Shown one piece after another: positions 24,806 to 32,120 of a DNA stretch of 64,000 nt. Source of the stretch: JAEUIZ01 sp046155605. GTDB lineage: Bacteria; Planctomycetota; Phycisphaerae; Phycisphaerales; UBA1924. Positions within the stretch are counted from its first letter, which is position 1. Each line of letters opens with the position of its first letter. The translations under genes were made by a program, and so were the position numbers. The notes beneath the pieces were generated by a model. That model saw only the letters and a list, made by a program, of their open reading frames with translations, did not search any database and was not told the origin of the DNA. The DNA lies in contig JBJXFQ010000011.1 of assembly GCA_046155605.1 (NCBI GenBank), positions 42,616 to 106,615 on the forward strand, read 5' to 3'.

Positions 24806-25372
24806 ATGGAAGCCACGGCATCTCGGCCCGATCGTTCCCAACTCGCCGCCCAAATCGCAGCCGTCGCCCTTCTCCGCGGCACGTTCACCCTCCGATCGGG
24901 TCGGACCAGCAACTACTACCTCGATAAGTACCTCTTCTCGACCAGGCCCGAAGTCCTCCAACCCCTCGCCGAACTCTTCGCCATCGAGATCGATGCGTTC
25001 CAGACACAACTAGGACGGCGGATTGATCGCCTCGCCGGCGCCGAACTCGGCGGCATCCCCCTCGTCACCGCCGCCAGCCTTCGCACCGGTCTTCCCTGCA
25101 TCTTCATCCGCAATCAGAAGAAAGACTACGGCACCGCCAAACGCCTCGAAGGCGTCCTCAATCCCGGTGAGGCCGTTGTCATCGTCGAAGACGTTGCCAC
25201 CACCGGCGGGCAAGCACTCGAAGCCGCCGCCGTCATCCGTGAGTCCGGAGCCGTGCCGCTCGCCATCATCGCCACCATTGATCGCCAGGAAGGCGCGCGC
25301 GAGGCCATCGAACGCGCCGGCATCCTCTTCGCCGCGCTCTTCACCAAGGCCGACCTCGGCATCAACGAGTAG
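24806..25372 (+). CDS. pyrE: Orotate phosphoribosyltransferase
   Basis: A 188-residue type I phosphoribosyltransferase that joins orotate to PRPP to make OMP in pyrimidine synthesis. The N-terminal hood reads FTLRSGRTSNYYLDKYLF, and the PRPP loop is VVIVEDVATTGGQALEAAAV. IFIRNQKKDYGTAKRLEG carries the catalytic lysine and the flexible loop. Length fits the short bacterial form. No other pyr gene is adjacent. The gene is convergent with phoU, with two bases between the stops. Confidence 0.92.
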   Translation: MEATASRPDRSQLAAQIAAVALLRGTFTLRSGRTSNYYLDKYLFSTRPEVLQPLAELFAIEIDAFQTQLGRRIDRLAGAELGGIPLVTAASLRTGLPCIFIRNQKKDYGTAKRLEGVLNPGEAVVIVEDVATTGGQALEAAAVIRESGAVPLAIIATIDRQEGAREAIERAGILFAALFTKADLGINE

Positions 25373-25374
25373 CG

Positions 25375-26148
25375 TCACCCCGCGGGCGGCGTGCGCTTCG
25401 CCAGGCGGGCCTGCCGCCTCGCCTCGTGCCGCACAATCTCACCAGTCACGAGATACGTCACGTCCTCGGCGATGTTCTTCATCAAATCGCCGATCCGCTC
25501 CAACTCGCGGCCCAGTCGATAGATCAACAGCCCGTTGTGGATCGAATGCGGATCCTTCCGCATCAGGTCCTGCGTCTCTTCGAAGAGTTGCTTCTCCAAC
25601 TCGTCGATGATCTCGTCCTCTTCGATGATCTGCCGCGCCAACTCCGCGTCCTCGTCGAGCACCGCCCGCAACAGCGAGTGGCACATCACCGGCACTCGCT
25701 GCCCCATGTCCACCAGCGCCGTCGGCCATTGCGGCATCCGCGTAGCGTCCATCCGCGTCGCGATCTTGGCGATCGACGAGGCGTGATCCCCCACCCGCTC
25801 GATGTCCGAGTTCACCTTCAAGATAAACGTGATCACCCGGAAATCACGCGCGAACGGCTGCTCCAGCGTCAGCAGCCGATAGCACTCCTGCTCGATCTCA
25901 ACCTCCTCCTGGTCGATCCGATCGTCACGCCGCCGCACTTCCTTCGCCACCGAAATATCGAGTTTCCACAGCGCGTCGAGCGCGGCCTCCAGCATCCCGA
26001 TCGCCACTGTCGCTTCCTGGATCAGCCGCCGCTTGAGCCCCACAACGCTGCGGTCAAATCCGTATCGGATCTCCGGGCGGGGAACAGGTGTCGGTGTGGG
26101 TGCCGCGTCAGGCTCGTTGGGCATCGGGCGGGTCCGTTCGGAGCGCAC
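25375..26148 (-). CDS. phoU: Phosphate-specific transport regulator PhoU
   Basis: A protein of up to 257 residues composed of two three-helix PhoU domains. The characteristic metal-binding motifs are DIERVGDHASSIAKIATRM in the first half and RELERIGDLMKNIAEDVTYL in the second. PhoU down-regulates the PhoR/PhoB response through the Pst transporter. No pst genes are visible nearby, so it stands alone here. The true start may be the methionine nine codons in (MPNEPDAAP), which would leave a proline-rich leader of about 20 residues before the first helix. Confidence 0.92.
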   Translation of the reverse strand: MRSERTRPMPNEPDAAPTPTPVPRPEIRYGFDRSVVGLKRRLIQEATVAIGMLEAALDALWKLDISVAKEVRRRDDRIDQEEVEIEQECYRLLTLEQPFARDFRVITFILKVNSDIERVGDHASSIAKIATRMDATRMPQWPTALVDMGQRVPVMCHSLLRAVLDEDAELARQIIEEDEIIDELEKQLFEETQDLMRKDPHSIHNGLLIYRLGRELERIGDLMKNIAEDVTYLVTGEIVRHEARRQARLAKRTPPAG

Positions 26149-26178
26149 TCCGCTCCATCGCTATTCTTAGACCCCTCC

Positions 26179-27078
26179 ATGCCCGGCGTGCGACACACCC
26201 TCAAACAGTTTCTCATGCGGCTCGGCCGGCCGGCGCTCGCCGATCTCACCGCCCGTGGCGAGAGCCACGCCCGCGCCGTCGCCGCGATCGAGGAGCAACT
26301 CCGGCGCATCGAAGCCACCGTCGATTCCCTCGCCGGCGCCACGCTCTCACTCGAAAAATACCGCGAAGAACTGGGCTTCTGGCGATGGCTCATCACCACC
26401 GAAGAGGGCCGGGCCTCGCTCCCCGCTCCTTTCGAGGTCGTCTTCGGTGCCTGGCAGCGCGACCGCCTCCGAGAACTCGCACGCTGGCTCGATCTGGCCG
26501 AGGGCGACGCCCTCGACCCCGCGCTCGACCGCTGGTGCGCCGAGCGTTCCGCCATCGAGATCGGTGCCGGACCCTATCCCTGCCTCGCCGCCGCCCCGCG
26601 CTGGAGACGCGCCGTCGCCATCGATCCCATCGCCCGCGGCTACGCCGAGGAAGGCCTCATCCCCGCCTCCGCCGCCCATGTCGTCTATATCGAAGCGCCG
26701 GGCGAGCGACTGCCGCTCCCCTCCGCGTCCGCCGACCTTGTCATCCTTGAAAACGCACTCGACCACGTCTCCGACCCCGCCGCCGTGCTCGTCGAATCGC
26801 GTCGCGTGCTCCGTGCCGACGGCCTGCTCTGGATGCTCGTTGATCTCTCGACCCACACCGACCACATGCACCCGCACGCCTTCGATGAGCGCTCCATCAA
26901 GGCGCTGCTCGCACGCTGCGGCTTCCAGTCCGTCCGCGATCGCGTCTCCGACCACAAGAGCCACCCCCAGGCCTTCGGTGAGTACCGCGGCCTGCTCCGA
27001 CCGACCCCCGTCGCGATCCCCGCTATCGCTTCTCGGGCTACCGCATCCCAGGCGGCTTCGGCAGGCTCATCGCCGTGA
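26179..27078 (+). CDS. Class I SAM-dependent methyltransferase, C terminus possibly frameshifted
   Basis: A protein of 299 residues as read. A helical N-terminal part (about 1-125) precedes a Rossmann methyltransferase domain: AIEIGAGPYPCLAAAPRWRR (motif I), LPLPSASADLVILENALDH (motif IV) and VLRADGLLWMLVDL. The substrate is unknown; similar proteins act on sugars or lipids. The last 17 or so residues (ASRATASQAASAGSSP) look unnatural, whereas the next frame reads RYRFSGYRIPGGFGRLIAVR and stops at TAA ending at 27083, so a one-base loss near 27017 is suspected. The end also overlaps the convergent gene by 41 bases. Confidence 0.75.
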   Translation: MPGVRHTLKQFLMRLGRPALADLTARGESHARAVAAIEEQLRRIEATVDSLAGATLSLEKYREELGFWRWLITTEEGRASLPAPFEVVFGAWQRDRLRELARWLDLAEGDALDPALDRWCAERSAIEIGAGPYPCLAAAPRWRRAVAIDPIARGYAEEGLIPASAAHVVYIEAPGERLPLPSASADLVILENALDHVSDPAAVLVESRRVLRADGLLWMLVDLSTHTDHMHPHAFDERSIKALLARCGFQSVRDRVSDHKSHPQAFGEYRGLLRPTPVAIPAIASRATASQAASAGSSP

Positions 27079-27703
27079 GATAATCGCTGCTCCCGCGCAT
27101 CGACACCTTCTCCGTCACCACCGTCGCACGCCCCGCTCCTGCCCCCAGCGCCGCATACGCCGCCGATGGCAACTCCTGTGAACGATCCGCTGCGTCCGCC
27201 AGCGCTGTCGCCAGGCGATCCGCCCCCTCCCGAGTCGTCGGCAGCACCTCGTCAGGCCCCGAGATCGCCACGACCATGACCTGCCGCGGGTCCGAGGTGC
27301 ATGATGCCTTCAGCACCGCATCAACGAGTTCCCCGCGCCCCACATCCGAGAGCCGACGACCGCCCCACTCCTGCCGACTCCACCGCACGCAAGTGCACCG
27401 CCCATCCCGATCCCGGAAAATCCCCATGACCAGCGACCGCTCGGGCGACGAGACCTGCTGAATGCCGACCGTCTCGTCCGCCGGCCGAGGAATCAGATCC
27501 CGAGTCGTCAGTGGCGTCGGTGCCGCCGGACGCATGGCGAACAGCACCGCCACCAGCAGGCACGCCGCAGCCGCAGTCGTCAGGCTTGTGAACAGGAACC
27601 GCCGCAGCCGCGGCATCAACAGCCGGCTATCGCCAGCCTCATTCTCAAAGCGCTCGGCCTCAACAGCCATTCGCACCAGACGTTCCAACTCGCGGTCATT
27701 CAT
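27038..27703 (-). CDS. Putative anti-sigma factor, single-pass membrane protein
   Basis: A protein of about 221 residues with a short cytoplasmic N-terminal part (MNDRELERLVRMAVEAERFE), one membrane helix (LTTAAAACLLVAVLFAM) and a periplasmic domain with no recognised family. Topology and position directly after an ECF sigma factor gene suggest an anti-sigma factor, but the N-terminal part lacks the zinc motif of ZAS-type anti-sigmas, so this is inference from context. The ATG overlaps the sigma gene stop by eight bases (ATGAATGA), so translation is coupled. Confidence 0.6.
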   Translation of the reverse strand: MNDRELERLVRMAVEAERFENEAGDSRLLMPRLRRFLFTSLTTAAAACLLVAVLFAMRPAAPTPLTTRDLIPRPADETVGIQQVSSPERSLVMGIFRDRDGRCTCVRWSRQEWGGRRLSDVGRGELVDAVLKASCTSDPRQVMVVAISGPDEVLPTTREGADRLATALADAADRSQELPSAAYAALGAGAGRATVVTEKVSMRGSSDYLTAMSLPKPPGMR

Positions 27704-28349
27704 GCGAACCCCCTTGGTCACCTTGTTCTTGGGCGTTGATCGCGTCGCGCTCGGTCGATTCCCCGCGAATCCCGCGCCGCGCCAAGAGCCGCCTCAGTTT
27801 GTCGAGTGCAGCCTTTCGCCGGGCGTGAGCCGTGCTCGGTGCCACGCCCAGACGCTTCGCCAGGTCGCGGTCGGTCGCACCGTCTGCCGCCGCTCGCAAC
27901 AGCCAACTCTCGTCCGACGTCAGGCCTTCCGGATGCGGCTGCAAACATTCCCGGACCGCGTGTACACGCTCGGCAAGCCCCGGCGAATCCACCGGCTCCT
28001 CCGCCTCTGCCGCATCGAAATCGTCAGGTGAATGGCCGGGTATCGCCACCCGCGCACGCATCGTCGTCCGCGCATGCTGAAGCCAAACCTTGGTCGCCAC
28101 CGCATACACAAACGTTGTGATCGCCGAGCGCTCCGGGTCATATTGTCGCCGCGACAGCGCGTTCCAAACTCCCATCCACGTCCGCTGCGATAGATCATCC
28201 ACCAAGTCCGCTCGGTTGCCGAGTCTCGTCAGCAAGAGCCGACGAACCGCGCCCGCCAGCCGCGCATGGATCGCGTCAAACGACGGACGATCCCCCGTCG
28301 AGGCTACGCGGGCAAGGTCCGACAAGGTGTGTGGCGGGGCATCGCTCAT
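27696..28349 (-). CDS. ECF-type RNA polymerase sigma factor
   Basis: A protein of about 217 residues with region 2 (ADLVDDLSQRTWMGVWNALS, then TFVYAVATKVWLQHAR) and region 4 as a helix-turn-helix (RDLAKRLGVAPSTAHARRKA), the two domains of extracytoplasmic-function sigma factors. An acidic linker of about 45 residues separates them. It probably directs polymerase to envelope or stress genes. I use the second methionine (MSDAPPHTLSD), because the preceding residues run into the shared upstream region with the divergent DUF1573 operon. That operon is an obvious candidate target, but no promoter motif was established. Confidence 0.85.
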   Translation of the reverse strand: MSDAPPHTLSDLARVASTGDRPSFDAIHARLAGAVRRLLLTRLGNRADLVDDLSQRTWMGVWNALSRRQYDPERSAITTFVYAVATKVWLQHARTTMRARVAIPGHSPDDFDAAEAEEPVDSPGLAERVHAVRECLQPHPEGLTSDESWLLRAAADGATDRDLAKRLGVAPSTAHARRKAALDKLRRLLARRGIRGESTERDAINAQEQGDQGGSHE

Positions 28350-28517
28350 GAAATGGCCTGGCGCTACCATCCGCCCGCCGAATGGCTGTTTGCGCCATCG
28401 AACCCGGCGTTCGGGATCATCGCAGATTCCTCCGAGCGCCGCCGGGCCTCGGGCGGATTATTCGGCACCGGACCCGACCACGATTGGGCAGGCCGGCTTA
28501 CCACGGAGATCACGACC

Positions 28518-29750
28518 ATGCCTCGATTCGCTCCCGTCACCATCGCCACGCTCCTCTTGGCCAGCGGCGCCGCCTGGGCCCAGGCCGGCCATGAGGGCCA
28601 CAATCACGCCCAGCCCGCGGCCCAGCCGCCCGCCGCCACCACGCCGGGCCAACCCCCCGCCGCGGGTCAGTCCAAGATCGAGTTTGCCACGCTCGAACAC
28701 GACTGGGGCCGCGTCACCGACACCGCCGACTCCCACTTCGAGTTCAAGTTCACCAACAAGGGCTCCGGCACCCTCGTCTTCACCTCTCAGCCCCGCGGCT
28801 CTTGCGGCTGCACCGTCCCCTCGCTCGAAAAACTCGAGTATTCACCAGGCGAGAGCGGGGCCATCAAGGTCACCTTCCACCCTCAGGGCAAGCACGGCGA
28901 TCAGAACCAGCGCATCACCGTCAACACCAACGATCCCACCGCCCCCGAGTTGACCCTCAAGATCCACGCCTTCGTGCGCACCACCGTCGCCTTTGATCCG
29001 CCGCTCCTCTCCTTCGGCGAAGTCCCCGCCGGCGGCACCGCCAAGCAGGTCGTCCGCGTCAACGGCCCGGCCCCGGACTTCAAGATCAACTACGCCAGCA
29101 CCAGCCGCGGCCGGTACGTCACCGTCAAGGTCCTCGACACCAAGATCGTCAACGTCGAGGGCGAGGACGTCAGCCAGACCACCCTCGAACTCTCCCTCAA
29201 CGGCAACTCGCCCCGCGGCACCCTCGCCGCCGTCACCACCGTCCGCACCAACAACGAGAAGTACCCCCTCGCCGATCTCCAGGTCTCCGCCGAGATCGTC
29301 GGCGACCTCCAGATCCTCCCCCCGCGCGTCAACGTCGGCATCGTCGAGCCCGAGAAGGCCTTCACCAAGATCTTCCGCGTCAGCAGCCGCGGCAGCAAGC
29401 CCTTCAAAATCACCGGCGTCGAGCAGCGCTCCAACCTCCCCAGCCAACTCGAGGTCAACGTCACCCCGGCCTCCGACGGCAACGGCTACCAGGTTGAGGT
29501 CAAGGGCAACAGCCCCTCGGCCGCCATGCCCATCACCGCCACCATCTCACTCGCCACCGATCAGCCCCTCGATCCCAAACTCGAGGTCCAAGTCAACGGG
29601 GCCGTCCGCGCCCCGATGCCCGCCGCACCGCCCGCGCTCCAGGACCAACTCAAGAACGACCCCGGCCAGACCGGCCCCGGCGCACCCGTCAAGCCCGCGA
29701 CGCCTGAAGCCGCCAGCGATGTCCAGCCCGCACCCAAGAAGCCCAACTAA
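28518..29750 (+). CDS. Periplasmic DUF1573 domain protein
   Basis: A 410-residue exported protein with signal peptide (FAPVTIATLLLASGAAWAQ) and a His/Pro/Gln-rich spacer. The DUF1573 domain follows (ATLEHDWGRVTDTADSHFEF, then GSCGCTVPSLEKLEYSPGES), an immunoglobulin-like fold with a Cys-Gly-Cys motif. A second related beta-domain (FDPPLLSFGEVPAGG) and a proline/lysine-rich tail complete it. The family is envelope-located but its function is not established; the CGC motif hints at metal or thiol chemistry. GGAG upstream and a TAATG overlap with the rhodanese gene show it heads a three-gene operon. Confidence 0.85.
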   Translation: MPRFAPVTIATLLLASGAAWAQAGHEGHNHAQPAAQPPAATTPGQPPAAGQSKIEFATLEHDWGRVTDTADSHFEFKFTNKGSGTLVFTSQPRGSCGCTVPSLEKLEYSPGESGAIKVTFHPQGKHGDQNQRITVNTNDPTAPELTLKIHAFVRTTVAFDPPLLSFGEVPAGGTAKQVVRVNGPAPDFKINYASTSRGRYVTVKVLDTKIVNVEGEDVSQTTLELSLNGNSPRGTLAAVTTVRTNNEKYPLADLQVSAEIVGDLQILPPRVNVGIVEPEKAFTKIFRVSSRGSKPFKITGVEQRSNLPSQLEVNVTPASDGNGYQVEVKGNSPSAAMPITATISLATDQPLDPKLEVQVNGAVRAPMPAAPPALQDQLKNDPGQTGPGAPVKPATPEAASDVQPAPKKPN

Positions 29751-30304
29751 TGCGGCGAGTCCTCGTCCAAGTTCTCGTACTCCTGTTTCTGGGCCTGGCG
29801 GCGGGAGTGGCGCATTCGTGGAACACCACGATCATGCTCCATCTTCCGCCGCCAGCGCCTCCAGTTATCCCTGACCCCGCCAGCGGCGGCGGAACCGAAG
29901 CGGCAAAGCCCCCGCCGACCGTCGCCTCAACGCCGACCACGCCCACGAACCCCTACTTCATCGAGTTGGCTGAGGCGAAACGACACTTCGACTCCGCCTC
30001 CGCCATCTTCATCGATGCCCGCGACATCAAGGAGTATCGCCTCGGCCACATCCAGGGCGCGATGCACCTCTCCAAGGACGCCTTCGGAGGCATCCCCCCC
30101 GCCAAGGTCAAGAACTACCTCCCGGGCCAGCGCGTCATCCTCTATTGCCATGGCGCCGACTGCTCCGACTCCGATGCCGTCATCAAGCGCCTCATCGCCA
30201 GCAACTTCGGCATCGGACCCTACCACATCATCAAGGACGGCTACCCCGGCTGGAAGGCCGCGGGCTATCCCGTCGAAGCCGGCGACGAGGTTGGCTTCCA
30301 ATGA
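29750..30304 (+). CDS. Membrane-anchored rhodanese domain protein
   Basis: A 184-residue protein with an N-terminal membrane anchor or signal (VLVQVLVLLFLGLAAGVAHS), a proline/threonine-rich spacer and one rhodanese domain (residues 70-180). The domain has IFIDARDIKEYRLGHIQGAM, and the active-site loop YCHGADCSDSDA supplies Cys133. It should act outside the cytoplasm in sulfur transfer or persulfide handling. Translation is coupled on both sides: TAATG with the DUF1573 gene and ATGA with the MauE/DoxX-type gene. Confidence 0.85.
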   Translation: MRRVLVQVLVLLFLGLAAGVAHSWNTTIMLHLPPPAPPVIPDPASGGGTEAAKPPPTVASTPTTPTNPYFIELAEAKRHFDSASAIFIDARDIKEYRLGHIQGAMHLSKDAFGGIPPAKVKNYLPGQRVILYCHGADCSDSDAVIKRLIASNFGIGPYHIIKDGYPGWKAAGYPVEAGDEVGFQ

Positions 30305-30786
30305 CCGCGCCACTCGAATCGCGCTCAGCCTGGTCCTTCGCCGCCTTGGTCCTCCGACTCGTCCTCGGAGGCGTCTTCCTCTTCGCCGCCTCCATCAAAC
30401 TTGGCGACCCCCAGGCCGTCTCCGAGGGAATCCAGGCCTTCCGCATCCCCGGCATCCCCGACCACCTCATCATCATCGGCTCGTACGCGCTCCCCTGGAC
30501 CGAACTGCTCGCCGGCCTCGCCCTCGTCCTGGGCCTCTGGACGCGCGCCTCCTCCCTCGTCATCGCCGCGATGCTCCTCCTCTTCATCGGCGCGGTCTAT
30601 TCCATCATCGCCCGCGAGATCCACGCCGAGTGCGGCTGCTTCGGCAAGTTCCGCCTCCTCTGCGAAGCCAAAAAAGTCGGCTGGTGCAAGATCGGTGAGA
30701 ACACCATCATGCTCCTCATGGCGCTCGCGCTGGTCACCCTCGGCGGCGGCCGCTTCTCCTTCGATCGCCTCATCCGAAATCGCTGA
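30301..30786 (+). CDS. MauE/DoxX family membrane protein
   Basis: A 161-residue protein with four membrane helices (FAALVLRLVLGGVFLFAASI, LLAGLALVLGLWT, VIAAMLLLFIGAVYSII, IMLLMALALVTLGGG). The conserved cysteine motif ECGCFGKFRLLCEA lies in a loop between helices 3 and 4. This pattern belongs to the MauE/DoxX redox-associated proteins; MauE helps form disulfides in methylamine dehydrogenase. It ends the DUF1573-rhodanese operon, and all three products could work together on cysteines in the envelope. That joint role is inference. Confidence 0.82.
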   Translation: MTAPLESRSAWSFAALVLRLVLGGVFLFAASIKLGDPQAVSEGIQAFRIPGIPDHLIIIGSYALPWTELLAGLALVLGLWTRASSLVIAAMLLLFIGAVYSIIAREIHAECGCFGKFRLLCEAKKVGWCKIGENTIMLLMALALVTLGGGRFSFDRLIRNR

Positions 30787-30803
30787 GCCGCCTCGCTCGC
30801 CTT

Positions 30804-32015
30804 CTACCTCGCGAGAATCGCCGCTTCGAGCCGCTCCGGTGCTTCATACGCGAGCCCGAACGTTGTCGCGTTGAACTCGCCGAGCCCGATCTCTTCCTGC
30901 CGGAGCAGCCCCGTCTGCCGCAACTTCCCCAGCCGATGAAGGTCCACCATCGCGCACACGCCCGCCGCCGTCGTCAACTCAATCGCCGGCCAGACGCGCC
31001 CGAACATCCGCACCGCCCTGATCGACCGCATGAAGTTCGCCTGCTCCAGCGCCCCGCCTGCCGCTCGCGTCCCGATCGCGTTGATGAAGACCACGACCAC
31101 GTCCTGCACGGTCTTGGGGATCGACTGATCCAGCAGATCGATCGCCAGCGCCCGATCAAACCGCACGCCCCGTCGCCCGGGCTCGGCGTGCTCGGCGCTC
31201 AGCCGCAAATCCTGCAGCAAGAACTTCATCAGGTCGCGGTGCCCCGGATACCGAATCGTCTTGTAGGCGATGTTGGCGCGCGGCGAGGCCCGCTTCTCCC
31301 CCACGATCGTCTCGACCAACGTCCCCACGCCGCCCGACGTGTAAAACGCCTCGTACTCCACGCCCTCGAACGAGAACCGCTCGAGTCCCTCGAGCGCCGG
31401 CACCTGCACCGCCCGCCCGTCCAGCATCGCGTTGCAAGGCTCACAATATTCATTCACAACGCCCGCAGCAGACCATGTAATGTTATATTTCAGGGCGTTC
31501 GTGGGAAACTGCGGCAGCGCGCCCACCCGCAGCGTCAGGTCGTGGATCGCGTGGAAGCCGCGCGCCAACTCGTTCGCCGCGATCGCGATGTACCCCGGTG
31601 CCAGCCCGCACTGCGGCACGAGCGCCACCCTCGCCTTCCCGCTTCGTTCGATGTCCCGCACCCGCTCCGTCGTCTCCACATCCTCCGTCACATCGAAATA
31701 ATGCACGCCCGCCTCGTTGGCCATCTCCGCGATCCCCGCCACGAGGTGATACGGCAACATGCAGACCACATACGCCGCGCCTTTGAACGCCGCCCGCACC
31801 GCCGAGTGATCGCCCGCGTCGAGCGCGAGCGTCGAGAACTCCACCGGAAATGGCGCGACCGATTTCAGCCGCGCCATGTTCGCCTGGGCCAGTGCCAAAC
31901 CTTCCGCGTCGCGGTCGGCGAGCGTGACGCGATACGCCCCGCGGCCCGCCGCCAGCAGCAACTCCGCCACCGACTTGCCGACCTTCCCGCCGCCGAGCAC
32001 CAGCACCGCTTTCAT
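30804..32015 (-). CDS. Saccharopine dehydrogenase-like NAD(P)-binding oxidoreductase
   Basis: A 403-residue cytoplasmic enzyme of the LYS9/saccharopine dehydrogenase family. The Rossmann motif is VLVLGGGKVGKSVAELL. Conserved family blocks follow: YVVCMLPYHLVAGIAEMANE, GVHYFDVTEDVET and VALVPQCGLAPGYIAIAANE, the last being the catalytic domain entry. In this group the enzymes act on saccharopine, carboxynorspermidine or unknown amines. A perfect GGAGG ribosome-binding site fixes the start. No lysine genes are adjacent, so the substrate is open. Confidence 0.88.
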   Translation of the reverse strand: MKAVLVLGGGKVGKSVAELLLAAGRGAYRVTLADRDAEGLALAQANMARLKSVAPFPVEFSTLALDAGDHSAVRAAFKGAAYVVCMLPYHLVAGIAEMANEAGVHYFDVTEDVETTERVRDIERSGKARVALVPQCGLAPGYIAIAANELARGFHAIHDLTLRVGALPQFPTNALKYNITWSAAGVVNEYCEPCNAMLDGRAVQVPALEGLERFSFEGVEYEAFYTSGGVGTLVETIVGEKRASPRANIAYKTIRYPGHRDLMKFLLQDLRLSAEHAEPGRRGVRFDRALAIDLLDQSIPKTVQDVVVVFINAIGTRAAGGALEQANFMRSIRAVRMFGRVWPAIELTTAAGVCAMVDLHRLGKLRQTGLLRQEEIGLGEFNATTFGLAYEAPERLEAAILAR

Positions 32016-32120
32016 GTGACCTCCTCCGATCCCGGGGCTGTTATCGGCCAGTTCGGGGCCGATCTTACGCACCGCGCGCCACTCGAACGACCATCTGGCC
32101 TCCGCGGCTAGACTGCGCAA

